From assembly GCA_036389315.1 (NCBI GenBank), contig DASVQF010000040.1:124001-188000 (forward strand): DNA of 64,000 nucleotides, given 5' to 3'. The notes under the pieces were generated by a model. That model ran no database searches. It was not told the origin of the DNA and saw only the letters and a list, made by a program, of their open reading frames with translations. The position numbers and the translations under genes were made by a program. Shown one piece after another: positions 35,691-43,809 of this stretch. Position 1 is the first letter of the stretch. Every line of letters starts with the position of its first letter. This DNA comes from DASQYE01 sp036389315 (GTDB lineage Bacteria; Acidobacteriota; Blastocatellia; Pyrinomonadales; Pyrinomonadaceae).

Positions 35691-36821
35691 TTAAAGCATG
35701 CAGAAATGCTCTATGGCGCGGGCGAGTACGGAGACGCATTCTCTGAGGTCTTCGAGGGGGACGAACTCTCCCGTGCGATGCGCGACGCGGATGTCGCCGG
35801 GGCCGAGCACGACCGCCTCCGCCCCGAGCCGCTGCATCTCGGGCGCTTCCGTGCCGAAGCTGATCGTGCCCGCGCTTCTCGCCGTCGCCTCTTCCAGCAT
35901 CCGCACGAGCGGCGAAGTGCCGGGCGTTTCCATCCCTTCGTCAATGCGCAGGACTTTAATCTCGCAGTCGAACTCCGCATCGCGCGAGCGTTCATCTTCG
36001 ACGCTTGTGCGCAGCAGATCGAGCAGGCGCGAAGCTTTCTGTCCCGGCACGGGTCGCCATTCGAGCGTGAAGCGGCACTCTCCGGCGATGATGTTCTTGG
36101 CCGTTCCGCCCTGCACGATGCCGACGTTGATGGTCGTAAAGGGCGGGTCGAACTCCGCGCGCCGCTCGGCCTTGAGCGTCTCGGCAATTCTTTCGAGATG
36201 AGTGATGAGGCGCGCGGCGCGAAAGATGGCGGACGCTCCGAGAGCCGGGTAGGCGCTATGGCCCTCGCGCCCACGCACCAGGACTTCCGCCAGGCAGTAG
36301 CCCTTCCCGGCGCGTATGGGCCGCAGGCCGGTGGGCTCGCCCACGATGCTGTAACGCGCTTCGAGAGCACGCATCTCCGCGAGCCGCTTTGCCCCCAGAC
36401 ACCCGACCTCCTCGTCCGCCGTCAAGACGAGCGCGAGCGGGCGCGCGAGTCTTTCGGCCTCGCATTCTTCGATGGCCGTGAGCGCGGCGGCGATGAAGCC
36501 TTTGGTGTCACAAGCGCCGCGCCCGACGAGCTTCCCGTCGCTCTCCGCGAGCGTCAAGGCGTCCGTCCAGGCCGCATCGTAGGGCACTGTATCCGTGTGG
36601 CCCACCAGCGCCAGCTCGACTTTCCCGTCATCCGTAGTTGGCCCAAGCGTGGCGACCATGTTTATCTTCTCGACGCCGCGCTCGTCCTTGTAAGGATAAA
36701 GACGTACGCGCATCCCCAGGCTTTCGGCGCGCTCGGCGGCGTAAGAGATGACGGGCGCGTTCGAGCGCGCCGAGACCGAATCAATCGCTACGAGGCGGGC
36801 CAATGTCTCTTCCACTTTCAT
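35691..36821 (-). CDS. M20-family amidohydrolase (acetylornithine deacetylase/ArgE-like)
   Basis: 376 residues from ATG 36821, placed four bases after the hutF stop with GGAGCTAGAGG upstream; the longer frame to 36905 would run into hutF. Metal ligands and catalytic residues are all present: VGHTDTVP (His, Asp), GRGACDTKG (Asp), TADEEVGCLG (Glu pair), SIVGEPTGL (Glu/Asp) and RVAHRTGEFV (His). Closest in pattern to ArgE, which removes the acyl group from N-acetylornithine. Because it is coupled to hutF, whose product is N-formylglutamate, a deformylase role is an alternative; see the findings. Confidence 0.82.
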   Translation of the reverse strand: MKVEETLARLVAIDSVSARSNAPVISYAAERAESLGMRVRLYPYKDERGVEKINMVATLGPTTDDGKVELALVGHTDTVPYDAAWTDALTLAESDGKLVGRGACDTKGFIAAALTAIEECEAERLARPLALVLTADEEVGCLGAKRLAEMRALEARYSIVGEPTGLRPIRAGKGYCLAEVLVRGREGHSAYPALGASAIFRAARLITHLERIAETLKAERRAEFDPPFTTINVGIVQGGTAKNIIAGECRFTLEWRPVPGQKASRLLDLLRTSVEDERSRDAEFDCEIKVLRIDEGMETPGTSPLVRMLEEATARSAGTISFGTEAPEMQRLGAEAVVLGPGDIRVAHRTGEFVPLEDLRECVSVLARAIEHFCML

Positions 36822-36825
36822 ACCT

Positions 36826-38262
36826 CTAGCTCCACAATCTGCGTTGCAGCGCCGTGAAGCGGCGCACGATCTCAAGCTGGGCCCCGTGCTTGCCCTCTTC
36901 GACAATCGCTCGCCCTCCGACCACGACTTCGCTCACGCCCGTCCGCGCCAGCGAGAAGAGGATTGAGGCAAGCAGGTCGTCTGCGCAAGCCCCGGCGATT
37001 GATGCATCGTTCAGGTCAACTGTGAAAAAGTCTGCCGGGCGGCCCCGTTCAAGCGTTCCGCCTTCTGCGCCTATGCTCTGAGCGCCCAGCAGGGTCGCGC
37101 AATCGAAGAGCCGGCGGGCGAGCGACGAGAGCAGGCCCGTCTCTTCGGCGAGCAGACCGCGCTCAAGGCTTTGCAGACGCAGGTTCAGCTCAAGCTGGCG
37201 CGCGTCTTCCAAGAGGTCTATCTGCGCGTGACTGTCCGTGCCGAGTGAGACGCGCACGCCCTCGCGGAAAAAGAGGTCTGCCGGGAAGATGCCGTCGCCG
37301 AGGTTGCGCTCCGTCGTCGGGCACGCGCACGCAAAGGAGCGCGCACGGGCCAGCGACGACGCCTCTTCACGCTTGACGTGAATGACGTGTACGCCTGTGA
37401 AGCGATCATCCAGAAGCCCTTCAGAGTCGAGCAGCTCCACAGGTCTCAGGCCATACTCTTCAAGGCAGGCCGAGACCTCTGCGGGCTGTTCGGCGAGGTG
37501 CATGTGCACGGGCAGGGCGCGCTCGCGGGCGAAAGCGATCACCTCTTTCAAATACTGTAGGGGCACGGCGCGCACGCTATGCGGCGCAACGCCCGTCCAG
37601 GCTCCCTCCTCCTGGGCCAACTCTGCGCGCAAGGCGTCCGCGTGTCGCAGGTACACTTCGGGGTCTGTTTCGATAAAGCGCAACTGCCGCTCGTCTGGCG
37701 CTGCGCGAAAGCCCGCGCGCGCATAGGCCACTCTCAGCAAGGCTATGCGCAGGCCCACATCACGCGCGGCCCGCACGACCTCGCGCGCCAGCAGGTTCGG
37801 CTCGCTGTAGGCCGCGCCCTCCGGCGTGCGATGAAGATAGTGAAACTCTCCGACGGCAGTGATGCCGCCCAGCGCCATCTCAAGAAAAGCCATGCGCGAA
37901 GCGTCGTAAATATCTTCGGGGCCGAGGCGCACCGCCGCGCTGTACATCATCTCGCGCCAAGTCCAAAAGGAGTCGCGCTGCGATGTGCGATATTCCGTGC
38001 GCCCGCGAATGACACGCTGAAAGGCATGGGAATGGGCGTTGACGAGACCGGGCAGCAGCGCGCGACCGCCGAGCAGAACCTCGCGCCGCGCTTTAACTTC
38101 CTGCGCGGGCAGAGTCCCCGTGATGCGCCCACGCGCGTCGCACACAAGGGCCAGCCCGCGCTCGAAGCGCCCGTTCAGATAGAGCAGGTCGGGAACCCAG
38201 GCCGTGTGCGCGTCGCCATGCGGCCTCTCTTCGGTCTGTCGTTCGCTCTGAGAATCAACCAT
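36826..38262 (-). CDS. hutF: Formimidoylglutamate deiminase
   Basis: 478 residues from ATG 38262; the open frame extends to 38352, but those codons overlap the DUF885 gene. An amidohydrolase-fold protein with LLPGLVNAHSHAFQRVIRGR (HxH metal site plus the QR typical of HutF), PVHMHLAEQPAEV (His), VIHVKREEASS (His) and LGTDSHAQIDLLEDARQLEL (Asp). HutF converts N-formimino-L-glutamate to N-formyl-L-glutamate and ammonia in the five-step histidine degradation route. No other hut genes are in this window. The next gene downstream, M20-type, starts four bases after the stop. Confidence 0.88.
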   Translation of the reverse strand: MVDSQSERQTEERPHGDAHTAWVPDLLYLNGRFERGLALVCDARGRITGTLPAQEVKARREVLLGGRALLPGLVNAHSHAFQRVIRGRTEYRTSQRDSFWTWREMMYSAAVRLGPEDIYDASRMAFLEMALGGITAVGEFHYLHRTPEGAAYSEPNLLAREVVRAARDVGLRIALLRVAYARAGFRAAPDERQLRFIETDPEVYLRHADALRAELAQEEGAWTGVAPHSVRAVPLQYLKEVIAFARERALPVHMHLAEQPAEVSACLEEYGLRPVELLDSEGLLDDRFTGVHVIHVKREEASSLARARSFACACPTTERNLGDGIFPADLFFREGVRVSLGTDSHAQIDLLEDARQLELNLRLQSLERGLLAEETGLLSSLARRLFDCATLLGAQSIGAEGGTLERGRPADFFTVDLNDASIAGACADDLLASILFSLARTGVSEVVVGGRAIVEEGKHGAQLEIVRRFTALQRRLWS

Positions 38263-38296
38263 CAGCTTTGCGGCAAAAGCGCGGGCGCGGGCCCAC

Positions 38297-40108
38297 TCAC
38301 TGCTTTTCGCTGGTCGTTCTCTGCGTCGAGACCCCGCCACGCTTGCTTGCAATCCAGGCGTCCACGTTGCGTTCCAGCACGTCCAGCGGCAGAGCGCCCG
38401 AGAGCAGGACTGTATCGTGGAATTCGCGTATGTCGAACTGGTCGCCCAGCTCGCGCCGCGCCCGTTCCCTCAGCTCCCTGAACTTGAGTTGGCCCACCTT
38501 GTAGGCGAGCGCCTGTCCCGGCATGGAGATGTAACGGTCTATCTCGTTGACTATGTCCTGCTCGGTCTTGGCGGCATTCTCCATGAAGAAGTTGATGGCC
38601 CGCTGGCGATCCCACTTCATGTAGTGCATGCCTGTGTCAACGACCAGGCGGACGGCACGCCACATCTCATAAGTCAGTTGCCCGAACTTCGCGTACGGGT
38701 CGTCGTAGAGGCCCATCTCTTCGCCGAGCGATTCGGCGTAGAGCCCCCAGCCCTCGACGAAAGCCGTGTAGCCGCCGTAGCGACGAAACTTCGGAATCTC
38801 GCCGAGCTCCTGTGCGAGCGCGATTTGCAGGTGATGGCCCGGCACGCTCTCATGCAGCGAGAGCGCCATCATCTCCCACTTGGGCCGCGTCTCGGGCTTG
38901 TAGAGATTGACGTAATACATGCCTGGGCGCGAGCCGTCGGCCGCCGGACGATTGTAATAGGCCGTGGTCGTGTCGGGCGCGATCTTGTCAGGGATGGGAA
39001 TCACGCCGTAAGGCATGCGCGGCAGGGTCTTGAAGACCTTGACCAGGTTGGGGTCGATGCGCTTGGCCAGAGCGCGGTATGCTTCCAGAAGCTCCTCGGG
39101 CGTCTTGTAGTAGAACTGCCGGTCTGTCCGCAGCTTCACGAAGAACTCCTGAAGCGTTCCACGGAAGCCGACCTTGTTCATGATGGACTGCATCTCGGCG
39201 CGGATGCGCTTGACCTCGCTCAAGCCCTTCTCGTGAATCTCCTGCGGCGTCATGTTGGTCGTCGTGTGACGGCGCGCAAGGTAAGCGTAAAGCTCAAGCC
39301 CTTGCGGCATCTGCCAGATGCCGACCTGATCGAAGGCCGCAGGCAGGTACTCGCCCGTGAAATATGTCTTGAGCTTTTGGAAAGAGGGAATCACTCCGGC
39401 GGCGATAGCCTCGCTCGCAGCCTTCGACAGCCGCTCGCGCTCCTGCTGAGGAATGGAGTCGGGAAAATTTTTGAGGGGCTTGTAGAAGGGGCTCTCTTCG
39501 GGTTTCGAGACGAGCTGTTTCTCTATCTGGCCCGTGACGCGCTCAAGGACTATCCTGGGCCACATCACACGCGCCTTCGCGCCCTCGCGCATCAGCGCCA
39601 AGTCCTGATCCATCAAGGTCGGAAAAGAGCGCAGGCGCGCGATCCAGTCCTCGTAATCCTTCACGGTTTGAAAGCGCAGCAAATCTCCAAGCTCGTCGGC
39701 CGTCTGTATTCCGCCGCGCTGGTTGATCGGCAGCAGGTACGTACGGTACTTGAAGCCCTCCACGTCCATCTCAGCATCTTTCTTGAAGAGGTCGTAGTTC
39801 AACTGGTCTGCGGGCGAGAGCCGCGCGCGCTCTATGCGGTTGAGGCGCGTGAGCAGCTCGGCCGCGTGCGCCTCGCGCTTACGGATGGCTTCGAGACTGT
39901 CATCATCCCAGCGATCATTCCAGCGACGGTCGCCGAGCGTGGAAGCATAGGTCGGATTCTGCTCCATAGTGTATTCCCACTCGGCGTCGAAGAGCGCATG
40001 AAGCGCCCTGGTCGCCTCGTTGTTCTGCGCCGCGTTCTGGGCGGTAGCGGTCGGGCAGAGCAGCATGGTCACAGTCAAAACTATTAGTAAGAGGTTTATC
40101 GCGCGCAT
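38297..40108 (-). CDS. DUF885-family secreted metallopeptidase
   Basis: 603 residues, with signal peptide (MRAINLLLIVLTVTMLLCPT, cut near ATAQN) and GGAG nine bases before the ATG. The conserved motif LHESVPGHHLQIALAQEL (about residue 420) contains HESxPGHH, the metal-binding and catalytic element of DUF885 proteins, with a downstream Glu region YGGYTAFVEGWGLYAESLGE. The family resembles carboxypeptidase/oligopeptidase folds and is common in soil bacteria; substrates are unclear. It lies 34 bases upstream of hutF on the same strand, so co-transcription with hutF and the M20 gene is possible. Confidence 0.85.
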   Translation of the reverse strand: MRAINLLLIVLTVTMLLCPTATAQNAAQNNEATRALHALFDAEWEYTMEQNPTYASTLGDRRWNDRWDDDSLEAIRKREAHAAELLTRLNRIERARLSPADQLNYDLFKKDAEMDVEGFKYRTYLLPINQRGGIQTADELGDLLRFQTVKDYEDWIARLRSFPTLMDQDLALMREGAKARVMWPRIVLERVTGQIEKQLVSKPEESPFYKPLKNFPDSIPQQERERLSKAASEAIAAGVIPSFQKLKTYFTGEYLPAAFDQVGIWQMPQGLELYAYLARRHTTTNMTPQEIHEKGLSEVKRIRAEMQSIMNKVGFRGTLQEFFVKLRTDRQFYYKTPEELLEAYRALAKRIDPNLVKVFKTLPRMPYGVIPIPDKIAPDTTTAYYNRPAADGSRPGMYYVNLYKPETRPKWEMMALSLHESVPGHHLQIALAQELGEIPKFRRYGGYTAFVEGWGLYAESLGEEMGLYDDPYAKFGQLTYEMWRAVRLVVDTGMHYMKWDRQRAINFFMENAAKTEQDIVNEIDRYISMPGQALAYKVGQLKFRELRERARRELGDQFDIREFHDTVLLSGALPLDVLERNVDAWIASKRGGVSTQRTTSEKQ

Positions 40109-40353
40109 AGAGAATCTCCGTTCGGCGGCCTCCCCGTAAGGGGCCGCGCTGCCAATAGATTTGGTTGATCGGAATCGAGTCCGCTGAGGAGCCGAAAAAC
40201 AATATCACACGCGCTCCCCGAGGCGCACGCCGCGCGGGGGCGCTGTTGGCCAGAGCAGAGCTTTCGGCCTGTCCCTGGTTAGTGACGCGGTTGACTGATT
40301 TTCGTGAAGATTTGGCGAGCACCTTGAGAAGAGAGGGAGGCATCTAATCGCCT

Positions 40354-41268
40354 GTGAGTGTGACACCGGAAAACCTGAAAATTTACGCCCGTTTTGCGCG
40401 CCAACACGCGCGCAAATTCCTGCAAGACCGCTTACAGGAGTCGCGCACGCCGATTCCTGACGCGCCGCATCGCCCACGGCCCCGGGATTGGAGCGACGAG
40501 CGTCTGACCGTGGCCTGGCTCGGCCATGCGACCGTGCTTATCAACTTTTACGGCACCTGGCTTTTGACCGACCCGGTTCTGGGCTCGCGCGTCGGCGTCA
40601 ACCTTGCCGGGATGATGACGCTGGGCCCACGCCGCATTGTCCGGCCGGCGCTCTTGCCTCATGAGCTGCCCCGGCTCGACGGCGTGCTCATCTCGCACTC
40701 GCACATGGATCACTGCGACCTGCCGACTTTGAGGCGTCTGCCGCGCAGCGCGCACGCCGTCGTGCAGCGCGGCAACCTAGACCTGGTACGCCGTTTCAAG
40801 CGCGCGAGCGAACTGGAATGGGGGCAGGCCGTGGAAGTTGGCGGCGCGCGCATAGAGGCCATAGAGGTCAATCACTGGGGAGCGCGCAAGCTGACGGACA
40901 GGCATCGCGGCTACGGCGGATTTTTGATTACGAAGAATGATCGCGCGCTGGTCTTTGGCGGCGACACGGCCTACACGCGAGCCTTCGGGCGGCTGCGCTC
41001 GCGCCTGAAAGTAGACCTCGCGATACTTCCCATAGGCGCTTACGACCCGTACGTCTACGCTCACGCCAACCCGGAACAGTCCTGGGCCATGCGCCGCGAG
41101 ATGGGCGCGACCTACATCCTGCCCATGCACCATTCGACCTTTCGCCTGAGCCGCGAGCCTGTGCGCGAACCCGTCACGCGCCTAGTCAAGGCCGCTGGGC
41201 CGGAGGAACGCTGGCGCATAGCCTTGAGCGAGCCCGGCGAGACCTGGACGCTGCCTGAAAGTGAATGA
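40354..41268 (+). CDS. Metallo-beta-lactamase-fold hydrolase (UlaG/NAPE-PLD-like)
   Basis: 304 residues from GTG 40354, with GAGGGAGG 13 bases upstream. It has a full zinc-binding set: VLISHSHMDHCDLP (HxHxDH) near residue 115, VNHWGARKL, GGDTAYTRAF (Asp) and YILPMHHSTFRL (His). The pattern WLGHATVLINFYGTWLLTDP near residue 55 is typical of the UlaG/NAPE-phospholipase D branch of the MBL superfamily. The substrate is probably a phosphodiester or lactone. It is not in an obvious operon; a long inverted repeat follows its stop directly. Confidence 0.83.
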   Translation: MSVTPENLKIYARFARQHARKFLQDRLQESRTPIPDAPHRPRPRDWSDERLTVAWLGHATVLINFYGTWLLTDPVLGSRVGVNLAGMMTLGPRRIVRPALLPHELPRLDGVLISHSHMDHCDLPTLRRLPRSAHAVVQRGNLDLVRRFKRASELEWGQAVEVGGARIEAIEVNHWGARKLTDRHRGYGGFLITKNDRALVFGGDTAYTRAFGRLRSRLKVDLAILPIGAYDPYVYAHANPEQSWAMRREMGATYILPMHHSTFRLSREPVREPVTRLVKAAGPEERWRIALSEPGETWTLPESE

Positions 41269-41270
41269 TG

Positions 41271-41343
41271 AATGCAGAAGGCGGAAGGATGAATGAAAAG
41301 CTTAAGGAGCTTCTCTTTCATTCATCCTTCCGCCTTCTGCATT
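41271..41343. repeat. Perfect 28-bp inverted repeat (heptad type) after the MBL gene
   Basis: The left arm at 41271-41298 reads in 7-nt units such as AGGCGGA, AGGATGA, ATGAAAA. The right arm at 41316-41343 is its exact complement, with a 17-base loop. It starts right after the MBL stop codon (41266-41268) and could serve as its terminator. Confidence 0.88.
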
Positions 41344-41374
41344 TCTTCTCCTTCCTGTATCCTCCTGCCACAAA

Positions 41375-41610
41375 GGAAAACCCTTCGCGGGCGCGCTCGG
41401 CGAGGATGAATCCTTCACGACGCTTGAACTGAAGATCAACTTCTTAAAGCCTGTGTAGAAGGGGAACTGCTGGCCGTGGGGCGCGTCGTCAAGCATGGGC
41501 GCACGGTCGGCCTCGTCGAGTGTGACGTGACGGACGAGCAAGGCGCTCTGGTGGCGCGCTCTTCGAGCACCTGCCTGACGCTCAAGGGAGAGCAGGCGCG
41601 CGGGCGCTGA
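41375..41610 (+). pseudogene. Broken PaaI-type thioesterase (hotdog fold), 5' truncated with one internal stop
   Basis: The frame from about 41375 reads GKPFAGALGEDESFTTLELK, INFLKPV, a TAG stop at 41456-41458, then KGELLAVGRVVKHGRTVGLV, ECDVTDEQGALVARSSSTC, and ends with a normal TGA at 41608. TTLELKINFLKPVxKGELLA is the characteristic core strand-helix of PaaI-like acyl-CoA thioesterases, where the stop stands at a Trp (TGG to TAG). The N-terminal half with the catalytic region is gone; an inverted repeat lies where it should be. It is nine bases upstream of the reductase gene. Confidence 0.75.
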
Positions 41611-41618
41611 AAACCTGG

Positions 41619-42326
41619 ATGAGCACGCGGACTGCTTTATTGATCGGAGCCACGGGGCTAGTAGGCGGCCACTGCCTCGAACTGTTGCTCCGTGATGCAG
41701 CCTACGGCCGCGTCGTCACGCTCGGCCGAAAGGCGCTCCCGCTTGAGCATCCGAAGCTTGCTCAGCACGTAATAGATTTCGCGCGCCTGCGCGACGATGC
41801 GTCGCTCGTACGGGCCCAGGACATCTACAGTTGCCTGGGCACGACCATCAAGAAGGCCGGAACCAGAGAAGCCTTCCGCGAGGTTGATTTCACCTATCAG
41901 TACGAGGTTGCGCGGGCGGCGGCCGCCAACGGCGCAGAGCAGTTGCTCCTGGTCTCGGCGCTCGGCGCAAACGCCCGCTCGGCAGTCTTTTATAATCGGG
42001 TCAAAGGCGAGTTGGAAGAGGCCGTCTCAAAGCTTCCGCTCGCGGGCGTGCAGATTTTTCGTCCGTCGCTGCTGTTGGGCGAGCGCGCGGAGTTCAGGCT
42101 CGGGGAGCGCGTCGCAGAGCTGCCCATGCGCTACGTCTCTTTTCTGATGGTGGGCCCACTCGCGAAATTCCGCCCCGTCCACGCGCGCACGGTCGCTAAA
42201 GCCATGCTGCTCATCGCCAGGCAGCGGCCGCAGGGTACGAACATCTTCGAGTCTGATCGGATACGCGCGCTGGGCGGCGAGGGCGTGACGAGTAAAGAGC
42301 TGAAAAAGAGAGGTGAGGAGTCATGA
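41619..42326 (+). CDS. HTATIP2/TIP30-like NAD(P)-binding oxidoreductase
   Basis: 235 residues. The dinucleotide motif is ALLIGATGLVGGHCLELLLR at the N-terminus. IYSCLGTTIKKAGTREAFRE follows at about residue 70, then LLLVSALGANARSAVFYNRV and KGELEE, with a YxxxK pair as in atypical short-chain dehydrogenases, and IFRPSLLLGER. This order is typical of the TIP30/HTATIP2-like branch. The substrate is unknown. The DinB gene overlaps its stop by four bases (ATGA), and a thioesterase remnant precedes it. Confidence 0.8.
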   Translation: MSTRTALLIGATGLVGGHCLELLLRDAAYGRVVTLGRKALPLEHPKLAQHVIDFARLRDDASLVRAQDIYSCLGTTIKKAGTREAFREVDFTYQYEVARAAAANGAEQLLLVSALGANARSAVFYNRVKGELEEAVSKLPLAGVQIFRPSLLLGERAEFRLGERVAELPMRYVSFLMVGPLAKFRPVHARTVAKAMLLIARQRPQGTNIFESDRIRALGGEGVTSKELKKRGEES

Positions 42327-42805
42327 CGGCTATGGATACTGACAAGGCATTGCGCGAGCATCTCCTATACTTGCTCGGCGGCGGGGGCGCGCATGTGGAC
42401 TTCGAGACGGTCATGCGCGATTTCCCCGTCGAGTCAATCAACCGCAAGGCTCCAAAAATCCCTTACACGCCCTGGCAGGTGCTTGAGCACATGCGTATTG
42501 CGCAGAGTGATATTCTTGAGTTCAGCCGCGACGCCAATCATGTCTCGCCTGAGTGGCCAAAGGGCTACTGGCCCAGGGAAGAGGCCACGGCCGACGAGGC
42601 CGAGTGGAACCGGAGCGTAGAAGCTTTCCGCGCCGACCTGAAGGCTATGGAGAAGCTCGTCGCAGATACGGCCACAGACCTCTTCGCCCCGATAGCGCAC
42701 GGCGAGGGGCAGACCATCCTGCGCGAGGCGCTGCTGGTCGCAGACCATAACGCCTATCACCTGGGCGTGCTCGTCACGCTCAAGCGATTGCTCGCTACAG
42801 AGTAG
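42323..42805 (+). CDS. DinB-family protein
   Basis: 160 residues. The ATG overlaps the reductase stop as ATGA, so translation is coupled. The fold is a four-helix bundle; the three metal-binding histidines of DinB/YfiT proteins are placed as expected: WQVLEHMRIAQSDI (first), and DHNAYHLGVLVTLKRLL (second and third). Such proteins often use bacillithiol or mycothiol as cosubstrate for transferase reactions, but many act on unknown compounds. The 34-bp palindrome beyond its 3' end is a likely terminator. Confidence 0.82.
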   Translation: MTAMDTDKALREHLLYLLGGGGAHVDFETVMRDFPVESINRKAPKIPYTPWQVLEHMRIAQSDILEFSRDANHVSPEWPKGYWPREEATADEAEWNRSVEAFRADLKAMEKLVADTATDLFAPIAHGEGQTILREALLVADHNAYHLGVLVTLKRLLATE

Positions 42806-42827
42806 AACCCGGCCGCGCCGTGAACGC

Positions 42828-42861
42828 CTCTCATCATCCTTCCGCGGAAGGATGATGAGAG
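42828..42861. terminator. 34-bp perfect palindrome between convergent genes
   Basis: The two 17-base arms CTCTCATCATCCTTCCG and CGGAAGGATGATGAGAG touch with no loop. It lies 22 bases after the DinB stop and 35 bases before the 3' end of the minus-strand gene at 42897. In RNA it would form a strong hairpin, so it may end transcription from both sides. Its sequence (CATCATCC, GGATGATG) is related to the heptad repeats elsewhere. Confidence 0.6.
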
Positions 42862-42896
42862 ACACGCTGACGGCGCTTCGGCTTGAGCGTTAAATA

Positions 42897-43568
42897 TTAA
42901 TTAGTGGCTTTTTTGTCCCGCACGATGAGGATACAGCTCCAAGCTATCCATACCGATGTCCGCTGTTGTCCTGTTGCTCCACCATTTTCTAAGGGGACTA
43001 ATTGGCCTCTGCCGTGCGCGGCGTCTATGACCTCCAGCCTGCCTTGCTCCTGAAAGATAGCCTTGCCCTGTGCCGTCGTCACCCTGGTCTGGTACATGTC
43101 GCCAGTCCTAGCCGGAGTGCCTTTGCCGTCGAGACGTTTGACGTACCTGAGCGCCAGCCCGTCGTCGGTGACGAAAACTCCGGCCAGCACTTCCTCGCCG
43201 GGATTTAAAAAGTATAGTGACTTGCGTCCGCCCTCCCGCTCACTGATCTGGACGGGAATGTGGACAACTTTGCCCAAGCCTGCGTATGAGAGGTCTACGG
43301 GCGTGGCCAGATTGAAGTTGAGCAGCCGGGCCCCCAGCCCCGCACGTTTAGTGACATCGTCAATCTGTTCCGGGCCGCTAACCGAACCCAATACTCTTTC
43401 GGCAGCGGCGGGCATGTCGGGAAGCTTAATGGAGGCCCGGCTGCTGGCCGGCGCTGCTGCGCTATTGAGCCGCTGAGCGAATGCTCGCTGGCCGGACAAG
43501 GGAACTATAGCCAGCAGTAGTAGGGCGGAAATAGCTGTCAGCGTGACCTTATGCTTTGTGACTCTCAT
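42897..43568 (-). CDS. Secreted hypothetical protein
   Basis: 223 residues with signal peptide (TLTAISALLLLAIVPLSGQR, cut near AFAQ) and GAAGGAG nine bases before the ATG. The middle holds KVVHIPVQISEREGGRKSLY and FLNPGEEVLAGVFVTDDGLA, beta-strand-rich. The C-terminus has hydrophobic IAWSCILIVRDKKATN. No family recognised. The upstream 240 bases (43569-43809) contain no gene; they separate it from the divergent aldo/keto reductase and should hold promoters for both. Confidence 0.6.
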   Translation of the reverse strand: MRVTKHKVTLTAISALLLLAIVPLSGQRAFAQRLNSAAAPASSRASIKLPDMPAAAERVLGSVSGPEQIDDVTKRAGLGARLLNFNLATPVDLSYAGLGKVVHIPVQISEREGGRKSLYFLNPGEEVLAGVFVTDDGLALRYVKRLDGKGTPARTGDMYQTRVTTAQGKAIFQEQGRLEVIDAAHGRGQLVPLENGGATGQQRTSVWIAWSCILIVRDKKATN

Positions 43569-43809
43569 TTCAGATGCTCCTTCGGAATAGCCGGTGTGGG
43601 TTTGTTTGAGGTGAGATTCTTCCCAGCTTTAAAGAAAATCATCTCTCAACATGATGGCAAAGAGCCTGGCTTTGAATTCTCGCTTGCACCTGTGAGTGGC
43701 TTTTCCCCGAAAAAACGTAACGCTGCCCCGGGCAAATTTTTTACTGTGCGCTCGCGCCGGGGCTTCTTTAGTGGTATTAAGGGATCAAACAATTCAAGGA
43801 GAATGAGCT

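Noticed and set aside
38417..40087. A 556-codon plus-strand open frame
   Set aside because: Antisense shadow of the DUF885 peptidase gene, whose signal peptide and HESVPGHH motif show which strand is coding.
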